Assembly: GCA_946479665.1 (NCBI GenBank)
Contig: CAMLGO010000007.1
Coordinates: 1-16,854, forward strand
Direction: 5' to 3'
DNA length: 16,854 bases
Source: an uncultured Candidatus Saccharibacteria bacterium
Lineage (GTDB): Bacteria; Patescibacteria; Saccharimonadia; Saccharimonadales; UBA6022
Part shown: positions 7,795 to 14,433 of the stretch, one piece after another
How the letters are laid out: the number at the start of each line of letters is the position of its first letter
Position numbering within the stretch: the first letter of the stretch is position 1
Translations under genes and position numbers: made by a program
The notes under the pieces: model-generated
The model's input: the letters and a program-made list of their open reading frames with translations, nothing else
What the model was told of the DNA's origin: nothing
Database searches by the model: none

Positions 7795-9417
7795 ATGGAC
7801 GAAGACAAAATTCAACAGCGTCGCCGTGATCTCGACGAAAAGGCGACTCAAGAACGAGCCGCGATTCTCGGTTTGCAGTATCTCGATACGCGCGAACTTG
7901 AGGCAACGTTGCCACTGGCTGACGGCATTCTTGATATTCAGGATATGTACAAGGGTCGCTTGGTACCACTTATTGCCGGTGGCGAATCGGAGCCATTTCG
8001 TTTTGGCGTTACAAGCCAGACGCCGCAATCACTCATCCATCAGATGGAACAGCAGTATCACGATACCGGGCGCAATATTCAATTCCTTTTGATTAGCCAA
8101 GGGGCATTCAGGGCATTCATGAATCGCTTTGACCCGCCAAAAGAGGTAATCTACGACGATATCCAAATTGCTAAAGCGGGCGACAGCGAAACGATTACAC
8201 AGGTGAGTAAAACGCTCAATTCCGTTAGTAGCGACCGGGTATTCGAATATCTTATCGATCAAGCCGATCGTTTGAATGCGAGCGATATTCACATTGAAAA
8301 TCAACGTACGCACATTCGCATTCGTATGCGTATCGATGGTGCACTTCATGCCGTTGCCGACCTAGATCGTGACCGCTATAGGGTGATCATGGGCGCTCTC
8401 GCATCTCGTGCCAATCTGAGTTCGGCCGCAAAGGAGCCGCAGTCGGGTCATATGCAGCAAGAGATCACCCGCGACGGTGCCACGCATATTCTCAATCTTC
8501 GTATCGAAACCGTGCCGACGATGTTTGGTCAGGATGCCGTGATGCGTCTGTTTAACTTTGACGAAAGTTTGCTTCAGCTTGACCTGCTTGGCATTGGCGC
8601 CTCGGAGCGTCATGAGATCGATGAAATTGTTAGCCATCCGCGTGGCATGGTGTTAATGGTTGGCCCGACGGGTAGCGGTAAGTCAACGACGCTCTACAGC
8701 ATGATTAACGCACTTAATACGCCCGATCGAAAAATTATTACACTCGAAGATCCTGTCGAATATGGCATTAATGGTATTACGCAGATTCCAATTGATACGA
8801 CGAGCGGTTCGAGCTTCGCTGATGGCCTTCGTGCCGTGCTGCGTCTTGACCCTGACGTCGTGATGGTCGGCGAGATTCGTGATACCGATACGGCCAAGAC
8901 GGCTATCCAGGCATCTATTACGGGGCATCTCGTGCTTTCGACGTTTCACGCCAACTCGACGAGTGCCGCCTTTAGCCGTATGATCGATCTTATCGGTGTG
9001 AACCCCATCTTCAGCTCTGCGATCCGCCTCGTTATTGCGCAGCGGCTTGTTCGTCGGCTCTATGATGCGACGAAAGAAGAATACGAGCCGGATGAGGCGA
9101 CTCGTCAATGGGTTAAGGACAGCTTGAAAGACTTGCCTGATCGCATTGAAAAGCCAGATCTTGATACCTTCAAACTTTGGCGACCAAAACCGAGTGACGA
9201 TGCACCGTTTGGCTACAAGGGCCGTGTCGTTATCATGGAGCAGATGGTAGTAGGCGAGAATATTCAGAAATTCCTTCGAGGAGATGTTCAGGATGTCCAC
9301 ACCGAAGTGATTGAACGCCAGGCGCGCCAGGATGGCATGGTAACGCTTCTTGAGGCTGGCATTCTTGCTGCGCTTCGCGGCGAGACGACGCTCGACGAAG
9401 TGAATCGGGTAATTTAA
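7795..9417 (+). CDS. pilB: Type IV pilus assembly / type II secretion ATPase (PilB/GspE family)
   Basis: A 540-residue hexameric-motor ATPase that would power pilus polymerisation from the cytoplasmic side of the membrane. Order: degenerate N-terminal domain (1-130), GspE N2-like domain (about 140-270, with SDRVFEYLIDQA and SDIHIE), Walker A GPTGSGKST (290-298), Asp box ITLEDPVEY (315-323), Walker B region LRLDPDVVMVGEIRD (349-363) and His box TGHLVLSTFHAN (376-387). Extension-motor types normally carry a CxxC...CxxC zinc site after AQRLVRRL; here that region (416-480) and the whole protein have no cysteine, though the downstream GYKGRVVIME equivalent is kept. Family assignment is secure; whether it is strictly PilB or a GspE/ComGA-type paralogue is less so, because no other pilus genes lie in the window. 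Its ATG directly follows an extended -10 box. Confidence 0.92.
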   Translation: MDEDKIQQRRRDLDEKATQERAAILGLQYLDTRELEATLPLADGILDIQDMYKGRLVPLIAGGESEPFRFGVTSQTPQSLIHQMEQQYHDTGRNIQFLLISQGAFRAFMNRFDPPKEVIYDDIQIAKAGDSETITQVSKTLNSVSSDRVFEYLIDQADRLNASDIHIENQRTHIRIRMRIDGALHAVADLDRDRYRVIMGALASRANLSSAAKEPQSGHMQQEITRDGATHILNLRIETVPTMFGQDAVMRLFNFDESLLQLDLLGIGASERHEIDEIVSHPRGMVLMVGPTGSGKSTTLYSMINALNTPDRKIITLEDPVEYGINGITQIPIDTTSGSSFADGLRAVLRLDPDVVMVGEIRDTDTAKTAIQASITGHLVLSTFHANSTSAAFSRMIDLIGVNPIFSSAIRLVIAQRLVRRLYDATKEEYEPDEATRQWVKDSLKDLPDRIEKPDLDTFKLWRPKPSDDAPFGYKGRVVIMEQMVVGENIQKFLRGDVQDVHTEVIERQARQDGMVTLLEAGILAALRGETTLDEVNRVI

Positions 9418-9475
9418 ATAAAAGCCAGTCCAGGCTGATATCCGAGGCGAACCCCTTTCATATTTTCCTCCTCTA

Positions 9476-9484
9476 TGCTATAAT
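9476..9484 (+). promoter_or_regulatory. Extended -10 promoter of rplS
   Basis: TGCTATAAT: TGn extension plus a perfect TATAAT (9479-9484). A poor -35 (TTTCAT, 9456-9461) lies 17 bp upstream. Initiation near 9491 gives a leader of about 105 nt before the rplS start, unlike the leaderless genes nearby. Confidence 0.68.
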
Positions 9485-9487
9485 CAA

Positions 9488-9576
9488 CAGCTGATTGTAT
9501 GTAATAACCGTTTGCGGGCGACGACATGGAGCCGCAGTCATACAGCTGCGTGGCCAGTCAAATTCGCTAGAGCGAA
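9488..9576 (+). promoter_or_regulatory. Structured rplS mRNA leader, candidate L19 autoregulatory element
   Basis: The untranslated leader can fold into an outer stem pairing CAGCTG (9488-9493) with CAGCTG (9543-9548), continued after a 4-nt bulge (ATTG) by TATG (9498-9501) with CATA (9539-9542). Inside is a 5-bp stem TGCGG/CCGCA (9513-9517 with 9532-9536). A third hairpin TTCGC-TAGA-GCGAA (9563-9576) sits just before the ribosome site AGAGGA (9585-9590). L19 leaders that bind the protein product are known in other bacteria; that this is one is inference. If initiation is really at 9491 or later, the first three bases of the outer stem fall outside the RNA. Confidence 0.42.
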
Positions 9577-9596
9577 CACTAAACAGAGGATATATT

Positions 9597-10028
9597 ATGA
9601 GTTTTGAACTAATTAAACAAGTCAACGAAGCGCAGAAAAAAGCTGGTGTTGTTGACGCCCGCAGCGGTGACACCGTTCGTGTTCACCAGAAAATTAAAGA
9701 AGGTAACAAGGAGCGTGTCCAGATTTTTGAAGGTGTTGTTATCCGTACTGACAACAAGAAGTCGCACACTTCACGTATCACTGTTCGCAAGATTGCCAGT
9801 GGTGTTGGCGTTGAGAAGAGCTTCCTTCTTCACAGCCCACTTGTTGAGAAAGTAGAGATCACTCGTCGTGCGAAAGTTCGCCGCAACTACCTTTCATTCC
9901 TACGTAACCGTAGCGGTAAGAGTGCTCGTCTTGTTGCTAAGAACTTCGACCGCGAAGGTGTCAACACTGTCGCCGAAGCTCCCGCAGAAGAGGCTCCGAA
10001 AGCTGAAGAAACTGCCGAAGCAAAATAA
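9597..10028 (+). CDS. rplS: 50S ribosomal protein L19
   Basis: A 143-residue L19, an RNA-binding protein at the 30S-50S interface. Recognisable features are the SH3-like core: SGDTVRVHQKIKEGNKERVQ, IFEGVVIR, TSRITVRKIASGVGVEKSFLLHSP, VEKVEITRRAKVRRNYLSFLR and SGKSARL. The start is the ATG at 9597, set by AGAGGA six bases upstream and by the conserved N-terminus; an in-frame extension back to 9495 crosses the structured leader and is rejected. The core ends near residue 115, and an extra ~25-residue Ala/Glu/Pro-rich acidic tail follows, longer than the usual L19 of about 115 residues. The gene is monocistronic, with its own promoter and terminator. Confidence 0.97.
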   Translation: MSFELIKQVNEAQKKAGVVDARSGDTVRVHQKIKEGNKERVQIFEGVVIRTDNKKSHTSRITVRKIASGVGVEKSFLLHSPLVEKVEITRRAKVRRNYLSFLRNRSGKSARLVAKNFDREGVNTVAEAPAEEAPKAEETAEAK

Positions 10029-10048
10029 TATCGCTTGATATAAAAGAG

Positions 10049-10075
10049 ACGTCCGATGAGAATCGGGCGTTTTTT
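10049..10075 (+). terminator. Rho-independent terminator of rplS
   Basis: A 9-bp stem, ACGTCCGAT (10049-10057) with ATCGGGCGT (10062-10070), containing one G-U wobble, a GAGA tetraloop and a run of six T (10070-10075). The rnhB -10 box begins immediately after it. Confidence 0.9.
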
Positions 10076-10077
10076 AT

Positions 10078-10086
10078 TGCTACAAT
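10078..10086 (+). promoter_or_regulatory. Extended -10 promoter of rnhB fusion gene (leaderless)
   Basis: TGCTACAAT with TGn extension and hexamer at 10081-10086, ending 6 nt before the ATG at 10093. The would-be -35 region lies inside the rplS terminator and shows no match. The AGAGG before the ATG leaves a single-base spacer, so it is unlikely to be a functional Shine-Dalgarno. Confidence 0.6.
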
Positions 10087-10092
10087 AGAGGT

Positions 10093-11094
10093 ATGATTCT
10101 TGGTATTGATGAAGTTGGTCGTGGGCCATGGGCGGGGCCGCTGGTGGTGGGCGCAGTGGTGCTAGGTGGGGCCGAGATTGACGGCTTGACTGATAGTAAG
10201 AAGCTTTCTAAGAAGCGACGTGAAGCGCTCGATATCCTGATTCGTGAACAAGCGGCTGGCTATGGACTTGGCTGGGTTGAGGCATATGAGCTCGACGAGA
10301 TAGGCTTATCGGCGGCACTTGTACTTGCAACGAAACGAGCAGTAGAGCAAATCGAGGCACCGTATCATGAAATTATTATCGACGGTACTATTAACTTTTT
10401 GAAAGATACGACGAAAGGTCCCTTTGTGACAACGCTTGCAAAGGCCGATCTCCTCATACCCTGCGTGAGTGCAGCTTCGATTATTGCCAAGGTTGCTCGC
10501 GATCGTTACATGACAGAACAGGATGCCGTATACGAGGGATATAAGTTTTCGAGTCATTCGGGCTATGGCACGGCCGCTCATCGTGCGGCGATAGAGGAGT
10601 TGGGTGTGACGCCGTTACATAGGCTTAGTTTTGCGCCCCTAGTGAAGTATCGATTTGCGGGTCCTGTCGTCGAGTCTGCCCCTGATTCTCGAACGATTAC
10701 ATTCGCAGAATCGGGTGCTGCCCCGCTCGACGCCACCCGCGGCTCCATGGCAACGACCAAGCAGATTGGCGATATTGCAGAGAATGAGGTGGCGAATTAT
10801 CTCGTACGTAGTGGCCATGAAATTATGGAGCGCAATTGGAAAACAAAGTTTTGCGAAATTGATATCGTGTCAAAATACGGCGATACAGTTTATTTTACTG
10901 AAGTGAAATATCGCAAAAAGCCAGATCAAGGCGATGGACTGGCGGCGATCACGAATAAAAAACAGCGACAAATGACCTTTGCCGCTGAATACTATGCTGT
11001 AAAATATAGCCTGAAATCATTCAGCTTACGCCTGGCTGCCGCGAGCGTCACCGGTCAGCCCCCGATGGTTGAAGAGTTTTTAGAGCTTGGCTAG
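10093..11094 (+). CDS. rnhB: RNase HII fused to a YraN/UPF0102 endonuclease-like domain
   Basis: A 333-residue two-domain protein. Residues 1-190 are a complete RNase HII, which nicks RNA-DNA hybrids and embedded ribonucleotides: GIDEVGRGPWAGPLVVGAVV with D6 and E7, DSKKLSKKR, IIIDG with D98, KAD with D119, AASIIAKVARDRYM, and the GYGT...H...PLHRLSF tail. Residues about 223-333 are a YraN/UPF0102 domain of the PD-(D/E)XK fold: IGDIAENEVANYL, then EID (D257) and EVK (E270, K272) with the catalytic-type residues kept. A ~30-residue low-complexity linker joins them. rnhB and yraN are often neighbours in bacteria; here they are one uninterrupted frame. The 3' end overlaps the convergent aminopeptidase gene by 15 nt. 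An internal ATG (10747, residue 219) could in principle give a separate YraN product, but has no clear ribosome site. Confidence 0.94.
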   Translation: MILGIDEVGRGPWAGPLVVGAVVLGGAEIDGLTDSKKLSKKRREALDILIREQAAGYGLGWVEAYELDEIGLSAALVLATKRAVEQIEAPYHEIIIDGTINFLKDTTKGPFVTTLAKADLLIPCVSAASIIAKVARDRYMTEQDAVYEGYKFSSHSGYGTAAHRAAIEELGVTPLHRLSFAPLVKYRFAGPVVESAPDSRTITFAESGAAPLDATRGSMATTKQIGDIAENEVANYLVRSGHEIMERNWKTKFCEIDIVSKYGDTVYFTEVKYRKKPDQGDGLAAITNKKQRQMTFAAEYYAVKYSLKSFSLRLAAASVTGQPPMVEEFLELG

Positions 11095-13605
11095 GGTGTC
11101 TCGAACTGCTTGGCTATCGCGTTCGATCAAGTTGACGCGGCCTTCGATTTCTACGATGCCAATGGCAATCACGCGGGTGAGCGCGGGAATTTCGCTAAGC
11201 GGAGTGAAGAACTGGCGATACTCATCAAGCTGTGTCTGTGTACTTAGCACACCTGCGCTGTAGCGAGGATAATCATCGTAGCTTTTATCGCCAGCAAATG
11301 TCTTTTCGATCCATGTCCAGTTGTCCTGTAGCCATTGCCAGGCAAGTGATCGGCCATCACGGTTACGAAGTAGCCAGACATACCAGCGTCCGGTATCTTG
11401 CGAGCGAATGATTGAGTTATTCGTCAGTGTTGCAAGCAGCTTCTGGATGGCTGCCGCATCTTTCGTTGAGGTCAGGCCGCAAGCGATATCTTGCTGTAGC
11501 TCGGCAGATGAGCTTTGGCTGTAGTGCTTAAGTAGTGTGTCGATAATAGCCGCATCGTCACCGTAGCGGACAGCCGCACTAAGAATCAAGCCGCGCAGTT
11601 CAGGGTCGAGTTGCTCGAGTGGTGTGTTTTTGTAAGTTGTAAGTGCAGTATCGACGGCATCGCTATCTTCACCATAGATCATGAGGCCAATAATGTTTGC
11701 TCGAAGCTTGGTGTCTTGCTCGGCTTCGTTTGGCTGCGTATCCCAGCCGAGTCGATTATATTCACTCCTGGCAAGATTGGCTGCAAATGTTCGAAGCTGC
11801 TTTTCGGCCACTGGGTCTGTTTCGACAAATTTCTTTAGCTCGCTGATAGCAATACCGATGATATCCCAGACGGCTTCGGTATGCTCGTTCTTATAGGCGT
11901 CGAGGAGTGGTAAGAGGGTGGCACTGCTGATGATTCCGCCGCGGGCTAGAAGGGTTTGTTCATGAAGAAGCTGGAGGCGATCGAGAGGAGATAACTTTCC
12001 TTCGCGAACTTCCTCGATCAGCTGCGCGAGAAGACTGACGTCGTAGTGAGTAATAAAGTGTGCCGTGTCGCCTGCGTTAAAGCGAAGCGGCGTGTCGTGA
12101 TGACGCGTGACCGTTACTGTCTTCGTCGAGAGAAGCTCTGGCATCTCTGAGCACGATGACTCAAGCGGAATCGGCCATAGCTTGCCTGAGGGCTGATGAG
12201 GGCCAGTGAAGAATTGCTGTTGTGACAGCGTAATTTGATCATTCTGCTTTGAAACGCTTAATACCGGATAGCCGGATTGTGAAATCCATGTATTCATAAA
12301 CGTTGCGATGTCCTTGCCGCTCGCATCGCTGAGGGCTCGCCAAAGATCGTCGCCTACCGTGTTGCTGTACGCGTGGGACTTGAAGTACTCTTTGAGACCG
12401 GCCTGGAAGGCCTCGTGCCCAATATATTGCTGGAGCATGCGCAGGAGACGTGCGCCCTTGGCGTAGACAATGGCACCATCAAACAAAGTGCTGATTTCGT
12501 CTGGGTGGTTAACATCGACTTGAACTGCCTGGACGCCGTCGATACTGTCGCGGCGAAGGGCTGCGATGCTTTCCATGGTAGCAAAATCGAGCCATACGTT
12601 CCATTCGGGGTGCAGGGCATCGACAGCGATATATTCCATGAGGGTCGCAAAACTTTCGTTGAGCCAGAGATTGTTCCACCACTGCATAGTGACAAGGTTG
12701 CCAAACCACTGATGTGAAAGCTCATGAGCGATGACAGTAGCGATATAGTGCTTGCTCGCGATGCTCGTAGTCGCAGGATCGGCGAGGAGTGCTATCTCGC
12801 GGTAGGTAATAAGGCCCCAGTTTTCCATCGCGCCAGATGAAAAGTCGGGTAGGGCGACGTGGTCACTTTTTGGCAAGGGGTAAGCGACACCAAAATAATC
12901 ATCAAAGAAGTCGATGGTGCGTGTAGCGATATCAAGTGCAAAGTCGAGACTCTCGGCTGGCTGCGCTGGCGTTGCCCAGATATTTACCTCAACGCCACCT
13001 TTTGTCGTGGCTGTTTTACGATGCAATTCGCCTGTCGTCCATGCGAGGAGGTACGTGCTCATGCGCGGTGTACGGTCGAATGTCGTCACGAGAAGGTTGC
13101 CATCGGCTACCTGGGATGCGACTGGCATGTTGCCTAGAACGGTGACGTCTTTTTCGGTCGTCAGTGTGACATCGAAGGTTGCTTTTGCAGCCGGCTCATC
13201 GATACATGGAAAGACTTCGCGGGCATGATGTGATTCAAATTGGGTGGCGAGTAGCTCCTTCTTAATGCCATCGTGCTCGTAGTAGCATGGGTAGAGGCCA
13301 TGCATAGCATCGGTAATCTGACCGCTAAAACCAATTACGAGAATGTGCTTGCTATCATTAAACTCGGGCTGGGTAATGAAGAGTTCGTCGTTGTCCGAGC
13401 TGGCAAAATCAGCATTTCGACCATCGAGAGTGACGGATTCAATAGCCAAATCTTTACTATGAAGTACGATATGCTGGGCGCCAGGTTGAGAGGTTCCATG
13501 AATAGTGACGGTGCCTTTAAAGTAGCGTGCTTTGCGCTCGAGCGCAAGAGAAAGATCATAGTGTTCAGGAGTGAATTGGTCGATAAGTTGAGAGACAGTT
13601 TGCAT
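11080..13605 (-). CDS. pepN: M1-family zinc aminopeptidase (aminopeptidase N-like)
   Basis: An 841-residue metallopeptidase that removes N-terminal amino acids from peptides. The N-terminal beta domain (1-200) precedes the catalytic domain with the substrate-binding motif GAMEN (258-262) and zinc site HELSH (H294, H298) with E317 eighteen residues later in NESFAT, the gluzincin HExxH-x18-E pattern. A helical ERAP1-C-like domain fills the C-terminal third (about 510-830). There is no signal peptide, so it is probably cytoplasmic and acts on peptides after import or from protein turnover. The ATG at 13605 lies 6 nt after a -10 box with no Shine-Dalgarno. Its 3' end overlaps the RNase HII fusion gene on the other strand. 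Architecture is closest to the tricorn-interacting-factor/APN type rather than E. coli PepN; the symbol is used in the broad sense. Confidence 0.95.
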   Translation of the reverse strand: MQTVSQLIDQFTPEHYDLSLALERKARYFKGTVTIHGTSQPGAQHIVLHSKDLAIESVTLDGRNADFASSDNDELFITQPEFNDSKHILVIGFSGQITDAMHGLYPCYYEHDGIKKELLATQFESHHAREVFPCIDEPAAKATFDVTLTTEKDVTVLGNMPVASQVADGNLLVTTFDRTPRMSTYLLAWTTGELHRKTATTKGGVEVNIWATPAQPAESLDFALDIATRTIDFFDDYFGVAYPLPKSDHVALPDFSSGAMENWGLITYREIALLADPATTSIASKHYIATVIAHELSHQWFGNLVTMQWWNNLWLNESFATLMEYIAVDALHPEWNVWLDFATMESIAALRRDSIDGVQAVQVDVNHPDEISTLFDGAIVYAKGARLLRMLQQYIGHEAFQAGLKEYFKSHAYSNTVGDDLWRALSDASGKDIATFMNTWISQSGYPVLSVSKQNDQITLSQQQFFTGPHQPSGKLWPIPLESSCSEMPELLSTKTVTVTRHHDTPLRFNAGDTAHFITHYDVSLLAQLIEEVREGKLSPLDRLQLLHEQTLLARGGIISSATLLPLLDAYKNEHTEAVWDIIGIAISELKKFVETDPVAEKQLRTFAANLARSEYNRLGWDTQPNEAEQDTKLRANIIGLMIYGEDSDAVDTALTTYKNTPLEQLDPELRGLILSAAVRYGDDAAIIDTLLKHYSQSSSAELQQDIACGLTSTKDAAAIQKLLATLTNNSIIRSQDTGRWYVWLLRNRDGRSLAWQWLQDNWTWIEKTFAGDKSYDDYPRYSAGVLSTQTQLDEYRQFFTPLSEIPALTRVIAIGIVEIEGRVNLIERDSQAVRDTLAKL

Positions 13606-13611
13606 TATTCT

Positions 13612-13620
13612 ATTGTAACA
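13612..13620 (-). promoter_or_regulatory. Extended -10 promoter of the M1 aminopeptidase gene (leaderless)
   Basis: Minus-strand TGTTACAAT, with the hexamer at 13612-13617 and a TGn extension. It ends 6 nt before the ATG at 13605, the same spacing and nearly the same sequence as the rnhB promoter (TACAATAGA in both). No -35 is seen. Confidence 0.6.
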
Positions 13621-13667
13621 AATTTACTCCTATGTGGGCGAGTCTAGGCGAAAAGCATAAGGAGTAT

Positions 13668-13676
13668 TGATATAAT
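13668..13676 (+). promoter_or_regulatory. Extended -10 promoter of the HNH nuclease gene
   Basis: TGATATAAT gives a TGn extension and a perfect -10 (13671-13676). It overlaps the first candidate ATG (13675) and ends 7 nt before a second in-frame ATG at 13684. If this promoter is used, translation must begin at 13684 as a leaderless message; a competing Shine-Dalgarno, AAGGAG at 13659-13664, argues for 13675 from an upstream promoter. Confidence 0.5.
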
Positions 13677-14388
13677 GGATACGATGAAGTATGCGACATA
13701 CCGGTGGCGACGAAGTGTTTTGGCAGTGTTGGTGCTTGTCGGTATCGGCGTCGCTATTTTACAGTCGCCTGATCTATGGCAGCAGCGACAGCCAGAGCAA
13801 ATAAAGACTGAGTCGGCAATTGGGAAGGCGGCTGATACACTTAAGCGCCTTGAGATCAAAGGTCGTGCCCCAAAAACAGACTACAGTCGAAGTCAGTTTG
13901 GTGACGGTTGGCAAACGGTAGGCGGCTGCGACACGCGAAATATTATATTGCATCGCGACCTTGTGGATGCTGTGACTAATGAACAGTGCAAGGTCGTAAG
14001 CGGTCTGCTCCACGACCCGTATACGGGGCATGATATTCAGTTTCGGCGCGGAGGGACAACGAGTGATGATGTTCAGATTGATCACGTCGTGGCCCTTAGT
14101 AATGCCTGGCAAACGGGTGCGCAGCAGTTAACTACCGAAGAGCGCATCAAGCTCGCGAATGACCCGCTCGAGCTGCTTGCGGTTGATGGTGCGGCGAACC
14201 AGCAGAAGTCCGATGGCGATGCTGCAACATGGCTGCCTGCAAACAAGCCGTTTCGCTGCCAATATATTGCTCGGCAGATCGCTGTGAAACAAAGATATCG
14301 GCTGTGGGTGACGCAATCTGAATATGACAGTATGATGCGCGTGCTGACAGGCTGTCCGGGTCAATTGCTTCCTGCTTCATCATCGTGA
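13675..14388 (+). CDS. Membrane-anchored or secreted HNH nuclease (DUF1524-like)
   Basis: A 237-residue protein (234 from the alternative ATG at 13684). A basic N-terminus and one hydrophobic helix (about 14-30) form a signal anchor or uncleaved signal peptide, placing the rest outside the membrane. The domain starts at LEIKGRAPKTDYSRSQFG; the active-site region has IDHVVAL (D136, H137) followed by NDPLELLAVDGAANQQKSD (N162, N175, K178) and WLPAN, the His-Asn-His layout of DUF1524/HNH proteins common in Actinobacteria and Saccharibacteria. Four cysteines (85, 105, 195, 227) are the only ones and probably form two disulfides, fitting export. Likely role: cutting extracellular DNA or RNA for nucleotide scavenging or uptake; the substrate is inferred. 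The start is ambiguous between a Shine-Dalgarno-led ATG and a leaderless one. Confidence 0.9.
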   Translation: MDTMKYATYRWRRSVLAVLVLVGIGVAILQSPDLWQQRQPEQIKTESAIGKAADTLKRLEIKGRAPKTDYSRSQFGDGWQTVGGCDTRNIILHRDLVDAVTNEQCKVVSGLLHDPYTGHDIQFRRGGTTSDDVQIDHVVALSNAWQTGAQQLTTEERIKLANDPLELLAVDGAANQQKSDGDAATWLPANKPFRCQYIARQIAVKQRYRLWVTQSEYDSMMRVLTGCPGQLLPASSS

Positions 14389-14413
14389 CAGGCGTAATCT
14401 GCGGGTGTAAAAT
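14385..14413 (+). promoter_or_regulatory. Promoter of the coiled-coil gene
   Basis: -35 GTGACA (14385-14390, five of six matches, overlapping the HNH stop codon), a 17-bp spacer and -10 TAAAAT (14408-14413, five of six). Initiation near 14420 would start the message directly at the GGGAGG Shine-Dalgarno (14421-14426). This is the most classical -35/-10 pair in the window. Confidence 0.55.
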
Positions 14414-14433
14414 ATATACAGGGAGGTGCGACT

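Noticed and set aside
7740..7808. Longer form of the TrmH-like protein starting at 7808
   Set aside because: The added 23 residues match nothing in the family, run into pilB, and lie upstream of the -10 box at 7748-7753.
9418..9450. Possible terminator after the PilB-like gene (AGCC...GGCT)
   Set aside because: Only four base pairs and no T-run follow; too weak to call.
9495..9596. N-terminal extension of rplS from an upstream ATG
   Set aside because: The extra 34 codons cross the structured leader, do not look like L19, and a good ribosome site precedes the conserved start at 9597.
10660..10760. Frameshift or lost stop between rnhB and yraN
   Set aside because: The frame is continuous with no internal stop, the linker composition is plausible and both domains are intact, so a true fusion is the simpler reading; an assembly error cannot be fully excluded from one sequence.
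12354..12725. ORFs on both strands across the aminopeptidase zinc site
   Set aside because: The pepN frame here holds HELSH and NESFAT motifs; the other frames lack starts with ribosome sites or any family features.
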